A DNA stretch of 54,771 bases from Tieghemiomyces parasiticus (taxonomy: Eukaryota > Kickxellomycota > Dimargaritomycetes > Dimargaritales > Dimargaritaceae), in the NCBI GenBank assembly GCA_027575765.1, contig JANBPT010000219.1:1-54771 (forward strand). Direction: 5' to 3'. Shown here piece by piece: positions 32,087 to 42,776 of this stretch (position 1 is its first letter; each line of letters opens with the position of its first letter). A program made the translations under genes and the position numbers. The notes beneath the pieces are model-generated. The model saw only the letters and a list, made by a program, of their open reading frames with translations, did not search any database and had not been told where the DNA came from.

Positions 32087-34771
32087 ATGTCTATCGACCC
32101 GGAGAAGTTCACCGACAAGGTGAGCACTATCTTCACCGCGTCCATGGAACTGGCTCGGGAGTCGTCCAACGCGCTCCTCCACCCGGTCCACGTTGCGTCC
32201 GCCCTCCTGGCCGACGAGGACAGCCTCTTCAAGAGTATCATCAACAAGGCCGGCGGAGACCCGCAGGTAGCCGAGCGCGAGCTCAAGCGCGCCTTGATCC
32301 GCCTCCCTGCACAGGACCCGCCGCCGGAGGATATTGGTATGCACCCTGCCTGCAAGAAACTGTTTCTGAAGGCCCAGAGCATCATGACCCAGCAGAAGGA
32401 CAGTTTCATATCCGTTGACCACCTCATCCTAGCCCTTACCGACGTGAACGAGGTCATGGACGCCCTCAATAAGGCCGGGATCTCCAAGAAAGCCCTCGAG
32501 GAGGCTACCGCTCAGGTCCGCGGCAACCGCCGTGTCGACTCCAAGCACGGCGACGAGAACTTTGAGGCCCTCAGCAAGTACGCCGTGGACATGGTCGACT
32601 TGGCACAGAAGGGCAAGATCGACCCCGTCATCGGCCGTGACGAGGAGATTCGCCGCGTCATCCGCGTGCTTTCTCGCCGCACCAAAAACAACCCCGTGCT
32701 CATCGGCGAGCCCGGTGTGGGCAAGACCGCCGTGGTCGAGGGCCTCGCGACCCGCATCGTGCGCAAGGACGTGCCGGCAAACCTGCAGTGCCGCCTGTTC
32801 AGCCTCGACATGGGCGCCCTTATCGCCGGCGCCAAGTACCGCGGTGAATTTGAGGACCGCCTCAAGTCGGTGCTGAAGGAGGTCAAGGATAGCGACGGTG
32901 GCATCATCCTCTTCATCGACGAGATTCACTTGGTCCTGGGCGCCGGCAAGAGCGAGGGTTCAATGGACGCTGCCAATCTGCTTAAGCCCATGCTGGCCCG
33001 TGGTGAACTGCGCTGCATCGGCGCCACCACCCTCGACGAATACCGCAAGTACGTTGAAAAGGATGCCGCCTTCGAGCGTCGTTTCCAACAGGTGTTTGTT
33101 GGGGAGCCCAGCGTCGAGGACTCCATCTCCATCCTGCGAGGTATCAAGGAACGCTACGAGAACCACCACGGTGTCAAGATTATGGATTCGGCACTCGTGG
33201 CCGCCGCCCAACTGTCCAAGCGCTACATCACCAATCGGTTCCTACCCGACAAGGCCATCGACCTGATGGACGAAGCCTGCGCCAACACCCGCGTACAGCT
33301 CGACTCCCAACCTGAGATTATCGACCAGCTCGAACGCCGCCACCTCCAGCTCGAGGTGGAGGCCACCGCCCTGGCCAAGGAGAAGGACGCGGCTAGTAAA
33401 GGTCGCCTTAAGCACGTGCAGGCTGAAATGGCCCGCCTCCAGGAGGAACTGCGCCCGCTCAAAGCCCGTTACGCTAACGAGAAGGGTCGCCTGGACGAGG
33501 TGCGCCAGCTCAAGCAGAAGCTGGATGACCTGCGCAATAAGGCCGCCGACGCTGAGCGCCGCTACGACCTGGCCCAGGCCGCTGACATTCGCTACTACGC
33601 CATCCCAGATATTGAGAAACGAATCGCCCAGCTCACCGAGGCCCGCCAGCGCGAGGAAGCGGCCGAGGCCGCCGTAGCCACCGATCAGTCTGACAAGCTG
33701 CTCACCGAGGTGGTAGGCCCCGATCAGATTATGGAGGTGGTAGCCCGGTGGACCGGGATCCCGGTGACCAAGCTGAACCAGACCGAAATTGACCGGCTGT
33801 TGGGTCTTGCCGAGCACCTAGAGCAGCGTGTGGTGGGCCAGCGCGAGGCTGTGGATGCTATCGCCGACGCCGTGCTCCGGTCGCGCGCGGGGCTCGCCCG
33901 CGAGAACCAGCCCCTGGGCTCCTTCCTCTTCCTGGGCCCTACGGGTGTGGGTAAGACTGAGCTGGCCAAAGGACTGGCCGAGCAGTTGTTCGACAATGAG
34001 AAGTACATGGTACGTCTGGATATGAGTGAATACATGGAGAGCCACGCCGTGTCCCGACTCATCGGTGCCCCACCCGGCTACGTCGGGTACGAGGAGGGTG
34101 GCCAGCTCACCGAGGCCGTCCGCCGTCGGCCCTACACTGTGGTCCTCCTGGACGAGATTGAGAAGGCCCACCCTAAAGTGCTGAACGTACTGCTCGAGGT
34201 CCTTGATGACGCCCGACTTACCGATGGCCAGGGCCGCCTGGTAGACTTCAGCAACGCCGTCATCATCCTCACGTCCAACATTGGCCAGGAGCACATTCTA
34301 CAGTACGCCGCGACGGCCTCCCCCACCGAAGCCGATTCGGGTCGCCTTCCAGAGGTCGTGCGCGAACGCGTCCTGGACCAGCTCAAGGCCACTATGCGCC
34401 CCGAACTACTCAACCGACTGGACGAGATCATTGTGTTCTCGCAGCTCACCCGCCACAACCTGGCCAGCATCGTCCGGCTGCAAGTCAAGCGGATCAGCGA
34501 GCGTCTCACCGAGCGCGACATCAGGCTCGAGGTGGACGACGCCGCCGTGGACTACATTGTTCAGTCGTCATACGACCCGCTCTACGGTGCCCGCCCCATC
34601 CGCCGCTTCCTCGAGCGCAAGCTGGTTACTGAGATGTCCAAGATGATTCTGACCAACAAGCTGGTCAACCACACACGCGTTTTGATCTCGGCCCACAAGG
34701 GCAACTTCGTCTTCAAACTGGAGCCGATCCCACAGACCGCTGGAGAAGATAGTTCCATGACCATCGATTGA
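32087..34771 (+). CDS. HSP104: Hsp104/ClpB-type protein disaggregase
   Basis: Hsp104 is a hexameric AAA+ machine that pulls proteins out of aggregates together with Hsp70. This intronless gene encodes 894 residues up to the first stop. The Clp N-domain covers about residues 1-145. The first ATPase domain has Walker A at 207-214 (GEPGVGKT) and Walker B at 275-279 (LFIDE). The coiled middle domain spans about 405-535, and the second ATPase domain has Walker A at 617-624 (GPTGVGKT) and Walker B around 686-690 (VLLDE). The end (EDSSMTID) resembles the acidic tail of yeast Hsp104 (SMEID). The length and cytosolic-type N-terminus indicate Hsp104, not mitochondrial Hsp78. The stop TGA is followed by CTAG and the frame reopens for 58 codons (next entry). 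Confidence 0.97.
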   Translation: MSIDPEKFTDKVSTIFTASMELARESSNALLHPVHVASALLADEDSLFKSIINKAGGDPQVAERELKRALIRLPAQDPPPEDIGMHPACKKLFLKAQSIMTQQKDSFISVDHLILALTDVNEVMDALNKAGISKKALEEATAQVRGNRRVDSKHGDENFEALSKYAVDMVDLAQKGKIDPVIGRDEEIRRVIRVLSRRTKNNPVLIGEPGVGKTAVVEGLATRIVRKDVPANLQCRLFSLDMGALIAGAKYRGEFEDRLKSVLKEVKDSDGGIILFIDEIHLVLGAGKSEGSMDAANLLKPMLARGELRCIGATTLDEYRKYVEKDAAFERRFQQVFVGEPSVEDSISILRGIKERYENHHGVKIMDSALVAAAQLSKRYITNRFLPDKAIDLMDEACANTRVQLDSQPEIIDQLERRHLQLEVEATALAKEKDAASKGRLKHVQAEMARLQEELRPLKARYANEKGRLDEVRQLKQKLDDLRNKAADAERRYDLAQAADIRYYAIPDIEKRIAQLTEARQREEAAEAAVATDQSDKLLTEVVGPDQIMEVVARWTGIPVTKLNQTEIDRLLGLAEHLEQRVVGQREAVDAIADAVLRSRAGLARENQPLGSFLFLGPTGVGKTELAKGLAEQLFDNEKYMVRLDMSEYMESHAVSRLIGAPPGYVGYEEGGQLTEAVRRRPYTVVLLDEIEKAHPKVLNVLLEVLDDARLTDGQGRLVDFSNAVIILTSNIGQEHILQYAATASPTEADSGRLPEVVRERVLDQLKATMRPELLNRLDEIIVFSQLTRHNLASIVRLQVKRISERLTERDIRLEVDDAAVDYIVQSSYDPLYGARPIRRFLERKLVTEMSKMILTNKLVNHTRVLISAHKGNFVFKLEPIPQTAGEDSSMTID

Positions 34772-34948
34772 CTAGCTAACAACCACAGCTCAACAGGTGA
34801 TGGTGTCAGCGTTGATGACGAAAGCGAGGCTACTGTGGTGGAAGAAGACAAGGAGCCAAAGGCCGGGCGGCCTGCTAAACGTCCCTTGCGCTCCAACAAG
34901 CGTTCATCCCCACCATCCAAGAAACGTACCCGCCGGCATCGCAGCTAA
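34769..34948 (+). promoter_or_regulatory. Candidate stop-codon readthrough site and extension of HSP104
   Basis: The HSP104 stop at 34769-34771 reads TGA CTA G, the short context known to support ribosomal readthrough in fungi and animals. The same frame continues for 58 sense codons to a TAA at 34946-34948. The extension starts neutral, turns acidic (VDDESEATVVEED), and ends in basic sequence: KAGRPAKRP resembles an AT-hook core, and KRPLRSNKR plus KKRTRRHRS resemble a bipartite nuclear localisation signal. About 55% of its third codon positions are G or C, lower than in the main gene. A GT...AG interval of 45 bases (34753-34797) could also remove the stop in frame, but its donor is poor and it is far shorter than the other introns here. 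Confidence 0.5.
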
Positions 34949-35456
34949 ATATGTGCAGTTTTGAGCTATCCATGGCCTTTGTTATTGTGAGCGGTAGTTT
35001 TGTTCAATTCGCTACATTTCCTCTACTGCAATTACCTTATTAAATATTAGTAAAACTTATCGGATATGAGCCCTTAGAAGTTGTTAATATTAGTATTGGA
35101 TTGGACAGACCCGACTCCCGTGCCTCTTGCCAGCTGTTCATCGTCTTTAGCGAAGTAAATTTGATGTTGCAGCACTGGTTAATAAGGATAAGGCTGTCAA
35201 CGTGTCGAGCGGGTCAGTGCCGCCTTGGAACAACTCCAGCAGGAGAAAGCTACCAAAGCTGGTCGGTTCCCTTCCCGATTGAGCTTGGCCACAAAACCGC
35301 AGACCCCCCCCCCAGCTCCCACACCGTCACATCTCACATCGCGCTATGCAGCCCGGTCTCGGTTCACATCTACTTACCTTTTCCTGATATTCTTAACTCT
35401 CTCTGAACACCATCACATTATACCCATCCCAACACCCTCCCCCCCATCGGGACACT
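34949..35456. other. Intergenic region between HSP104 and the Sec39-like gene
   Basis: No gene is visible in these 508 bases. The left part is AT-rich and probably holds the HSP104 polyadenylation region; the right part is a C-rich leader. Confidence 0.45.
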
Positions 35457-38400
35457 ATGGCTGACGCGGACCAAGTCTCTCCGCAGTTGGTGGAGGCCAC
35501 CCGCCTCCTAAACGCTCTCCTGGCCACCGTGCCTGACAAGGGCCTGCGGATTCTCCCCGTGCAGGTGCAACTTACGCCCGACCGGTGGACGCTTATCACG
35601 CGCGTCCTCCGGGACTCTCCACGGGCCTACCGTCAGACTGACAAGCTCCGCACCCTGCTGGGCCTGCTGGGGTTTGACGTGCGTAACCCGTGGGTCCAAA
35701 TCCACACGCTGGCGGCCACCGTCCCGGCCGCTCTGGCCCGGGGCGATGCCGAATACCTACGCCAGGCCTTCCGTAGCCTGACGGACCACCGTTCTACGTT
35801 ACGACGGGCCCGACAGCAGTACCAATTTACCGGTCGACCCGTCGTTGCCTCCTCTGCGTCGTCGGCCGTAGTGACGTCGAGCCCGTCATCCTCACCGAAG
35901 CGGGCTAAGCCCACAGCGTTGACCACCGCCGTAAACCCCCCAGCCCCCTCGTTGCAGCCTGCTGAGGTTCTCCATCTGACCTGCCGCGTCTGTTTGGAGG
36001 TCGGGCAGCCCACTTCTCCGGTCCCCGACCCAACTGTCAGACTGGACTACCTGGGTATGGCCCTGGAATTGGCCGGTCCCGACGAGGCTGGCGTGGTGCT
36101 AGCCCTGTGGCGCTCGGCCGAGTTAGCTTGGCAGTACAGTACAATTACGGCTAAACTTGACGTGGACGTAGCATCCGATGACGCCCCCGGGATACCCGGC
36201 ACCACCGCGGGTCTCAAGAGCGCCCCCGCCGTCCTAGACGAACTCCGCACGCATCATACACAAGGTTTCGGTGGCGGGCGGGCTGATGATAATAGTCCAG
36301 CGTCCATTCCCGCACTACCGACTGCCGCGGAGGGCTACGCGTTCTACGAGACCGTTGATGACTACCTCGACAGGGACACCATCCCGGGCGCCGGCCTGCC
36401 GTACCCGGCGAGCTGGACTACACTCACCAGTTCGGGTGGTTTAACCCATACCATCAGCACGTCGGCTGCTTCCCTCATGACGGCAGTTAAGGCGGGTGGC
36501 AGCGGCAATGACGGTAGTAGTCGTGGTAGATCGTCATCCACCGCTTCGTCGCCATCCGCGGGGTCGAAAGCGTTGCCCATCACTTCGACCCCACACGTCC
36601 AGATTGATGCCCGGTCAGTTGGCCCTGAAGACATCCTTCTGGTTACCCTACGGATCCTACTCTGCGCCACGGACCCATCGGAAACCGGCCCAACCACCGC
36701 TGACGCTCCGGGGGCCGAAACTCGTCGGGCCTTCATGCGGACGCTTCAACGTAATCTGTTGGGCCAGCTACGCGAGCTCATGGTCGAACGGGTCCGCCCC
36801 GCTGACACCACCTGGGCGGCCCTCCACCTACTAAACGCCGTTCCAGCTGAGAAACTGCCTGCCGTTCTGGGTCGCCTAGCTACCCCGACGCTCAGCTCGG
36901 CCCTCGCGGCCGCTTACCTCTGCTCCCTGGCCCTGGTTATGACGGCCGACCCGTCTGTCCTGGCGATTTCCTGTCATCGTGACGGTGCCACTGGGAGCTG
37001 GACCGATCCGTTGCACGCAGCACTGCCCCCGCTGCCACGTATCGCCTTCCAGGTGGTCCAGCTGGACGTAGCTACGGTACTGTGCCTAGGAACCGCCGTC
37101 GGTGAGCATATTTGTAAGCAGGGTGAGAAAAAGGGTGTTCCGGTCGCTGCTCATGATGCCTCACGGGTCCTGGCGGACCAACTCCAAATCTTCCTCGGGC
37201 GGGCCCGCGACCGCCAGAGCGCCGATATCACCGCCACGTTCACCGGGGCTGTCGGTGCCGATGCCGGACGATTTTCTTCCGACCCAGACTACCGCGAAAC
37301 CACGCTCCGCACGGTCTTTAACTCCCCAACGATCGACCCGGATGCGGTGCAGCTTGGGCTCCGGATGGTAAATCATCTGGGCCTCGACCGTGCCGACTAC
37401 CTCCGTGACCTCTTGACCACCCTGCTGCTCGGCGTGACTAACCCGGAGACGTCGCCCGTGTGGGGTTCCACCATCGAACCGTTCCTAACAACTGAACCGG
37501 CCGCCGCCCTCCGCATCTACTTGGAAACCACCGTGGCTCCAAAGGTATTAAGCCAAAAGTCGTACGCTACCCAGGTGACCTTTTATCGGGTCTACCGCCG
37601 CGTACTATGCGATGCGGCATCGGATGCCGACCCGGTAGCTGAGCAGATTGATCACCGCTTACCCGTCGTTGAGATCCTGGCCAGTGACCCCGCCCTAGCC
37701 ACCATCCCGCTTGATGACCTGCTGAAGGCTCTGGTGGCGGACCGGCGGCAGGTGTTGGCCACGGCGGAGGCGGGCGATAATGCGGGTGGGAGTGACTTTG
37801 CCTGGCCGGCCACCCGGCAGGTGTTTGATCAGCGGCTAGATTTTGCCAGTGTAGACGCCCTCTCCTCGCAGGCCGACCACCTGGCCCGCCTACGGCCCCT
37901 GCCCGAGCTAGGTGAGGCACCGGCGCTTCCCGATACCGTGTTAGGCGTCGGGCTGGCCGAAGCGGCCGCAGTCCGGCTGGCCCAGCTACTACCGTACTGG
38001 CATGTGCGAACCACTCTGACGGCGTATCTGGTAAAGTATGACGAAGACATGTCCAGGTAAGTCTAACATCTATACTGCCTAATATCCCTCCTTAACTCGT
38101 TAAGAGGAGCCCTGGCCGTCCGTTACCGGTCATGCTAACCTGTAGTTTTTGCTTTGATCAATGACGCACCTCTCTTTCCCTCCCTCCCTCGCTATCAAGC
38201 TTCACCGACTTTACCGAGACTTGTGTACCTCTCTTCCGTCGCATGGCCCCCGCCGACGTCATTGACCTAGCCACGACCTGCTTCGCCCTCAAAACCGCCC
38301 ACCTGCCATTAGCCTACCGTGAGAACTTTATTGCGGCCGTCCGCCAGGCAGGCCCGGTGGATGTCGCCTCGGTGGGTCTCACCCATGTCACGGCGTACCT

Positions 38401-40054
38401 GGATTTCTTAACCACCGTGGTGGGTCTGCGCGACCCGCTGACGATGAGTCGGCTCGACGCCGCCTGGCTGCTGCCCTGGTACAATGGTTACGGGGCCGCC
38501 TACGTCGACTGCCGGCTTCGACTGATGACCATGGCCCGGGAGGACACCCCGGTATATTTGGTATTCCGCATCGCCCAGGCGCTCGAAGCGTACTGGAAGA
38601 TTACCGAAGGTGGACCAGCCGACCGGCCGACGGACGGCGTGGACCTTGAGGCCGACGTGTTTACCCGCCCACTCGTCGACTTTATTGAAAAACCTCGGCA
38701 GCCGGCGGCCTTCACAAAAGACGCAGAGGAGGCCACGGTCACCGACCTTCTCGCGGCTACCGAACTGCTCACCCGACCTGTCGAACTATGTGATATGCAG
38801 TTCGGCGACCCGGGCCTCGAGACCGCATTGCAGGCCTACCGGACTTACGCCTTGGCCCTTCTCAATCAGTACCTGACCGACGATCGCCTGGGTGCCAACA
38901 GCCAACTCGTCATCCTTAACACCCTACGCCAAATCGCGCCAGAAACGGCAGTGACGGCGGGGGAAAGCCACGAGACCAGTGGGGATGCGGCTAATGTAGG
39001 GGTTGAGCTCGCCACGCTCAAGCTGCGGTTGCTTATCAAGGCTCAGTGGGACCAGGAGGTCACTCACTCCGAGGCCACCAACCCTGAAAACAGTCTGGCG
39101 GCATTCCGGCGACTGGTCGACCTTATGTACGCTACCGACCCACTTCAGCAGCCGGGTCATTGGAGTTCGCTTCTGAGTGTGCTGGATCTTTGGTGTGACC
39201 AGTACCATTCGCCTCCCGTGGAAGCAGTGGGTCAGGCCACCGGACCACGCCAACCCCCAGCCCGTCTGGTACTCAGCGAGCAGTGGGCGACCCAGTGGTC
39301 GGCGGCGGTGCAAAAACTTGTGAGTCTGGGGCACTTGGAATATGCTGCCAACGTCTGGCTGCTCTGCATCGACCGCTACATTCTCCCGGAGGCCACCGAG
39401 GTTGAGTTTTTGGGCCGGTATACGGGCGCCGAAGGCCCCGAGGCGATTCTCCCGTTGCTGGCGGGCCACGCAGCCCATTGGGAGGTGGCCCTCAATGGGG
39501 TACTCGAGGACTGGGATAAGCTTTCGGCGTCACACCAGAAGGTCGCCGCGCTCGTACTCACCGTGCGTGGGGCAGCGGATCGCCTCGTTGGCCGGTACAA
39601 GGCGCTCAACGAACAGATGTTGACGGCCATGGGCCATCTGCCCGCTGACCACTACCTGGCGGTCGGCCGTAGGTCTCCCATGCCCAATGGGAATATCCGG
39701 TCGGTCGACACGATGGTGTTTCCTGTGGCGGTTTACGAGGCCATCCCGCACCTGGTGGTCCTCCTGGGCCTGCAAAGTCTCCAGCGGTCCACCCCCACTC
39801 GTTTTGCCCATTTACTGGCGACCTATCTGCGCCTGCCCACCGCCCTACGCACCGGTCAGCTGGATAGCATGGCCCTCTTTCGAGGCCTAGCCCGTAATCT
39901 CACGACGGAGGTCATCGAGCCGGTGCTAGCCTGTACGGTGGGCTCGTTCCGTGAGGCAGTGTTTGGGCAGATTGCTGCGCCGTCGATGGAACTGTTCCGC
40001 GCCTTGTTGGTACTCGTGCTGGGTCGAAGTGATGTCGCCCAGCTCAGGCCATGA
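35457..40054 (+). CDS. Large helical protein, probably Sec39/NBAS-like tethering factor
   Basis: Two exons (35457-38056 and 38200-40054) join in phase to 1484 residues; the intron has GTAAGT and ends ATCAAG. The protein is almost entirely helical, with a low-complexity Ser/Gly insert at about residues 345-375. A stretch near residues 165-225 (LTCRVCLEVGQP, then RLDYLGMALELAGPDEAG and LALWRSAELA) resembles the segment of NBAS/Sec39 in which a Cys-containing helix is followed by the ALTHCPP-type helix. Sec39 and NBAS belong to the Dsl1/NRZ complex that tethers Golgi-derived vesicles to the ER. If correct, it lacks the N-terminal beta-propeller of animal NBAS and starts inside the Sec39 domain. 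The gene model is good; the family call is tentative. Confidence 0.7.
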
Positions 40055-40510
40055 CAGCACCTCGATGCTGTGGGGTGAGAGGGGGGGTGACCATTGGGGA
40101 GCAGGTGAGGGGAAGGATATTAATAGTGGCGGTCATTTGTATTTAAGTCCCTGAAGACCTTGATCATGTGTTGAAGGTGAGGTAAAAATGAAATAAAATA
40201 TTAAGCATGTCACCCTATTCCACAAGCCCAGTAGTTTACTTTGGCGGTAAATGAATACTGTGTAAGCAACTTCGCTGTCACTGAGAAGGCATCCCTCCCA
40301 AGACCCTTCCCTTTAGTAGGGGCATTTCGAGCCCAGAGTTTTTGTCGCCAGTCGATATGTTTCCGCTGGGTCTGATAACTAGTCTTGCCTCCCTCCTCCG
40401 GTTCCGATTCCCTCAGCAACCCCGTCTGTGCCTCTACTTCTACCCTACATCAACTAGTCCATCCCCCCCCTCCACACACATTTCCACTGTCACTCCGGCT
40501 GAACACCGCC
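40055..40510. other. Intergenic region upstream of CSN5
   Basis: These 456 bases contain no gene. An AATAAA-like sequence near 40193 probably ends the preceding transcript; the right end is a CT-rich leader. Confidence 0.5.
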
Positions 40511-42531
40511 ATGAGCTCGACCGATTCCCTTCGCAATTTCATCGCAGAGAACCGAATCGCCGACCTGCCCGCCGCCGAGGACCAGGTCTACCGATACGAT
40601 GCGGAGGAGCATGCCCAGACCGTGCGGGCCAAACCTTGGCAGCTAGAGTAAGCGAGGGCCTTCCTGTTCACGCTTGCGTCGAATACACCCGACCTCGAAT
40701 ACGTACTAGGCCCGCTCACCAGTGCAGGGTCGGCGTTGTACGTGAAACTAACCTGTCCATGGCAATCCCTGCCTACCGTCACCTACCACTCCCCCCTTCT
40801 CTCTCTCTCTACGCTGTTCACCAGCCCGCACCACTTTAACCACGTGAAAATCTCGGCTGTCGCGTTGGTCAAAATGGTAAAGAGAGGGAAGGCTTGGGAA
40901 TGGGTGTATCCCCGCAGTAACCGTTACCTTACCTAGACCCGACGTTAGAGAGGAGGTGCACTAGACGGTACACACCCTTCCGCCCCCACCCCGCGCCTTG
41001 CTCACCCCACCAATGCATTGCGGTAACCACTCCTGTCCTCATCCATCTGTGAAACGGCAGGTCTCACATGCCCGGTCAGGCGGCGACCTCGAAATCATGG
41101 GCCTCTTGCAGGGCAAAATCCACGGCCGCACCATGCTGGTGATGGACGTGTTTGCCCTCCCTGTCGAAGGAACCGAGACCCGGGTGAATGCCCACGAACA
41201 GGCCTATGAGTACATGGTCCAATACACCACCAAGGCCAAGGAGGTAGGTTCCGCCGCGGCTGATGTGGGTCTATGAGGGAAGAAGGGCCAAGCAACCATC
41301 CGCACCGGGCCCGTGCCTTTTAAGCCATCGGGTATTTTGGTTGTTTTCTGTTGGCCAATTATCACCAAGGTATTCAAGTTGTTGTTATTCACCCTGGCAT
41401 TTATACTTCCCTCAACCCACACACGTGGGGGGGTGGGGGTCAATCCTCCTCGCCGTCACCAGGTCGGCCGGCTCGAAAACGTCATCGGTTGGTACCACAG
41501 CCATCCTGGGTACGGCTGCTGGCTGTCGGGTATCGACGTGGGGACACAGATGGCCAACCAACAGTTCCAGGAGCCCTGGCTGGCCATCGTGGTCGATCCC
41601 AAACGGACCATGTCGGCTGGTAAGGTCGATCTGGGCGCCTTCCGGACGTTTCCGCAGGGTTACGCCCCAACAGCGGCGACTGCCGTCAGTGAGTTCCAGC
41701 CGATTCCGACCGAAAAGGTGGAGGATTTTGGTGTACACGCTAGCAAGTAAGTTTAGGAGAGTGGGAGGTCTTTGTAATACCATCATCATACCGTTCACCA
41801 TGTGGAGTACTTACTCATACTATAACTGCACCTGGGGCCTCTCATCCTCGATCGTGCCCTCTCGCTTAGGTACTACCAACTTAAGGTCTCCTACTTCAAG
41901 TCGTCATTGGACAAGGCCCTACTTAACACCTTATGGAACAAGTACTGGGCGGACACCCTAGCCCAGTCCCCGCTCGTCACGGTAAGTATGTCCCCCTCCC
42001 TCCTCCTTCCCCCCCCCACTTGCCACATTCACGCAGCATACTGTGCGTGCTTCAAGCCCGTGGGCGCTCCCGTTTGGCCCTATTTGCACCGCCTCTAAAC
42101 TCACCCCGCCAGCACTCTCATCTAAACCTTTGACCTGCATATACCTTTTCCAGAACCGTGACTTTTTGGCCGCCCGCATCACCGACTTCAGTCACAAGGT
42201 GGCCAAAACCTGTAGCGTCCCAGCCTCCAACACACGGCCGCGGAATACCAAATCGGAATCGGGCAGCGCTTCCGAGAGCCTCACCACGCAGGCCAAATTG
42301 GACAATGAAAAGTAAGCAGGATTAGAGTTTCACCTACAGGTGATCTGAGGGGAAGAAGGAGGACCCATATGGATACGGCCATTGCTTTCGCTATACTAAC
42401 CAGCTTGCTTAATTTGGCTGTTTTTATTTACCTTCCCTTTCCTGCGTTGCCCTTCCTACAGCTCCATGATTTGCTGTGAGCTCGTCCAGGGCGCTCTGAG
42501 CCAGGTCATGAAGCAGGTCCTTTTTAACTGA
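40511..42531 (+). CDS. CSN5: COP9 signalosome subunit 5 (deneddylase)
   Basis: CSN5 is the metalloprotease subunit that removes Nedd8 from cullins. Seven exons (40511-40647, 40825-40876, 41061-41243, 41463-41746, 41870-41981, 42154-42311, 42462-42531) join in phase to 331 residues, matching human CSN5 (334). The JAMM zinc site is complete: Glu74 in LEIMGLL, then His136, His138, Ser146 and Asp149 in [28 protein letters not shown] and [14 protein letters not shown] are near-identical to the family. The introns, 123-219 bases, start GTAAGT, GTAAAG or GTAGGT. It is the most intron-rich gene in the window. It converges on the P5-type ATPase gene with 245 bases between stops. Confidence 0.97.
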
Positions 42532-42712
42532 GTCCCACTCACCCTTTCCTCCCCCCTTTTTTAAACCGGTTGCCATCGCGCACTGCCCAGTGACCCAAAG
42601 GTCCCAATGAAATTATGTAATGTATTAACACGTGGGTCGTGGGAGAGTCCATTGGAAGAAAAAGTAGAAAAAATCCGAGGTAGAGCAGTGTAAAGAGAAG
42701 CACAATGATGTG

Positions 42713-42735
42713 AATAAAAATAGAATAGATTTATT
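42713..42735. terminator. Overlapping polyadenylation signals of convergent genes
   Basis: AATAAA on the plus strand (42713-42718) can serve CSN5 and AATAAA on the minus strand (42735-42730) can serve the P5-type ATPase. They lie within 23 bases of each other, so the two 3' ends probably overlap slightly. Confidence 0.5.
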
Positions 42736-42776
42736 ATGATAGGGTAAATGATGCGTGATTGCACTCTCGTCCCCAT

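Noticed and set aside
34753..34797. 45-base in-frame intron as the main explanation of the HSP104 tail
   Set aside because: The donor GTTCCA is poor and the length is far below other introns here; kept only as an alternative to readthrough.
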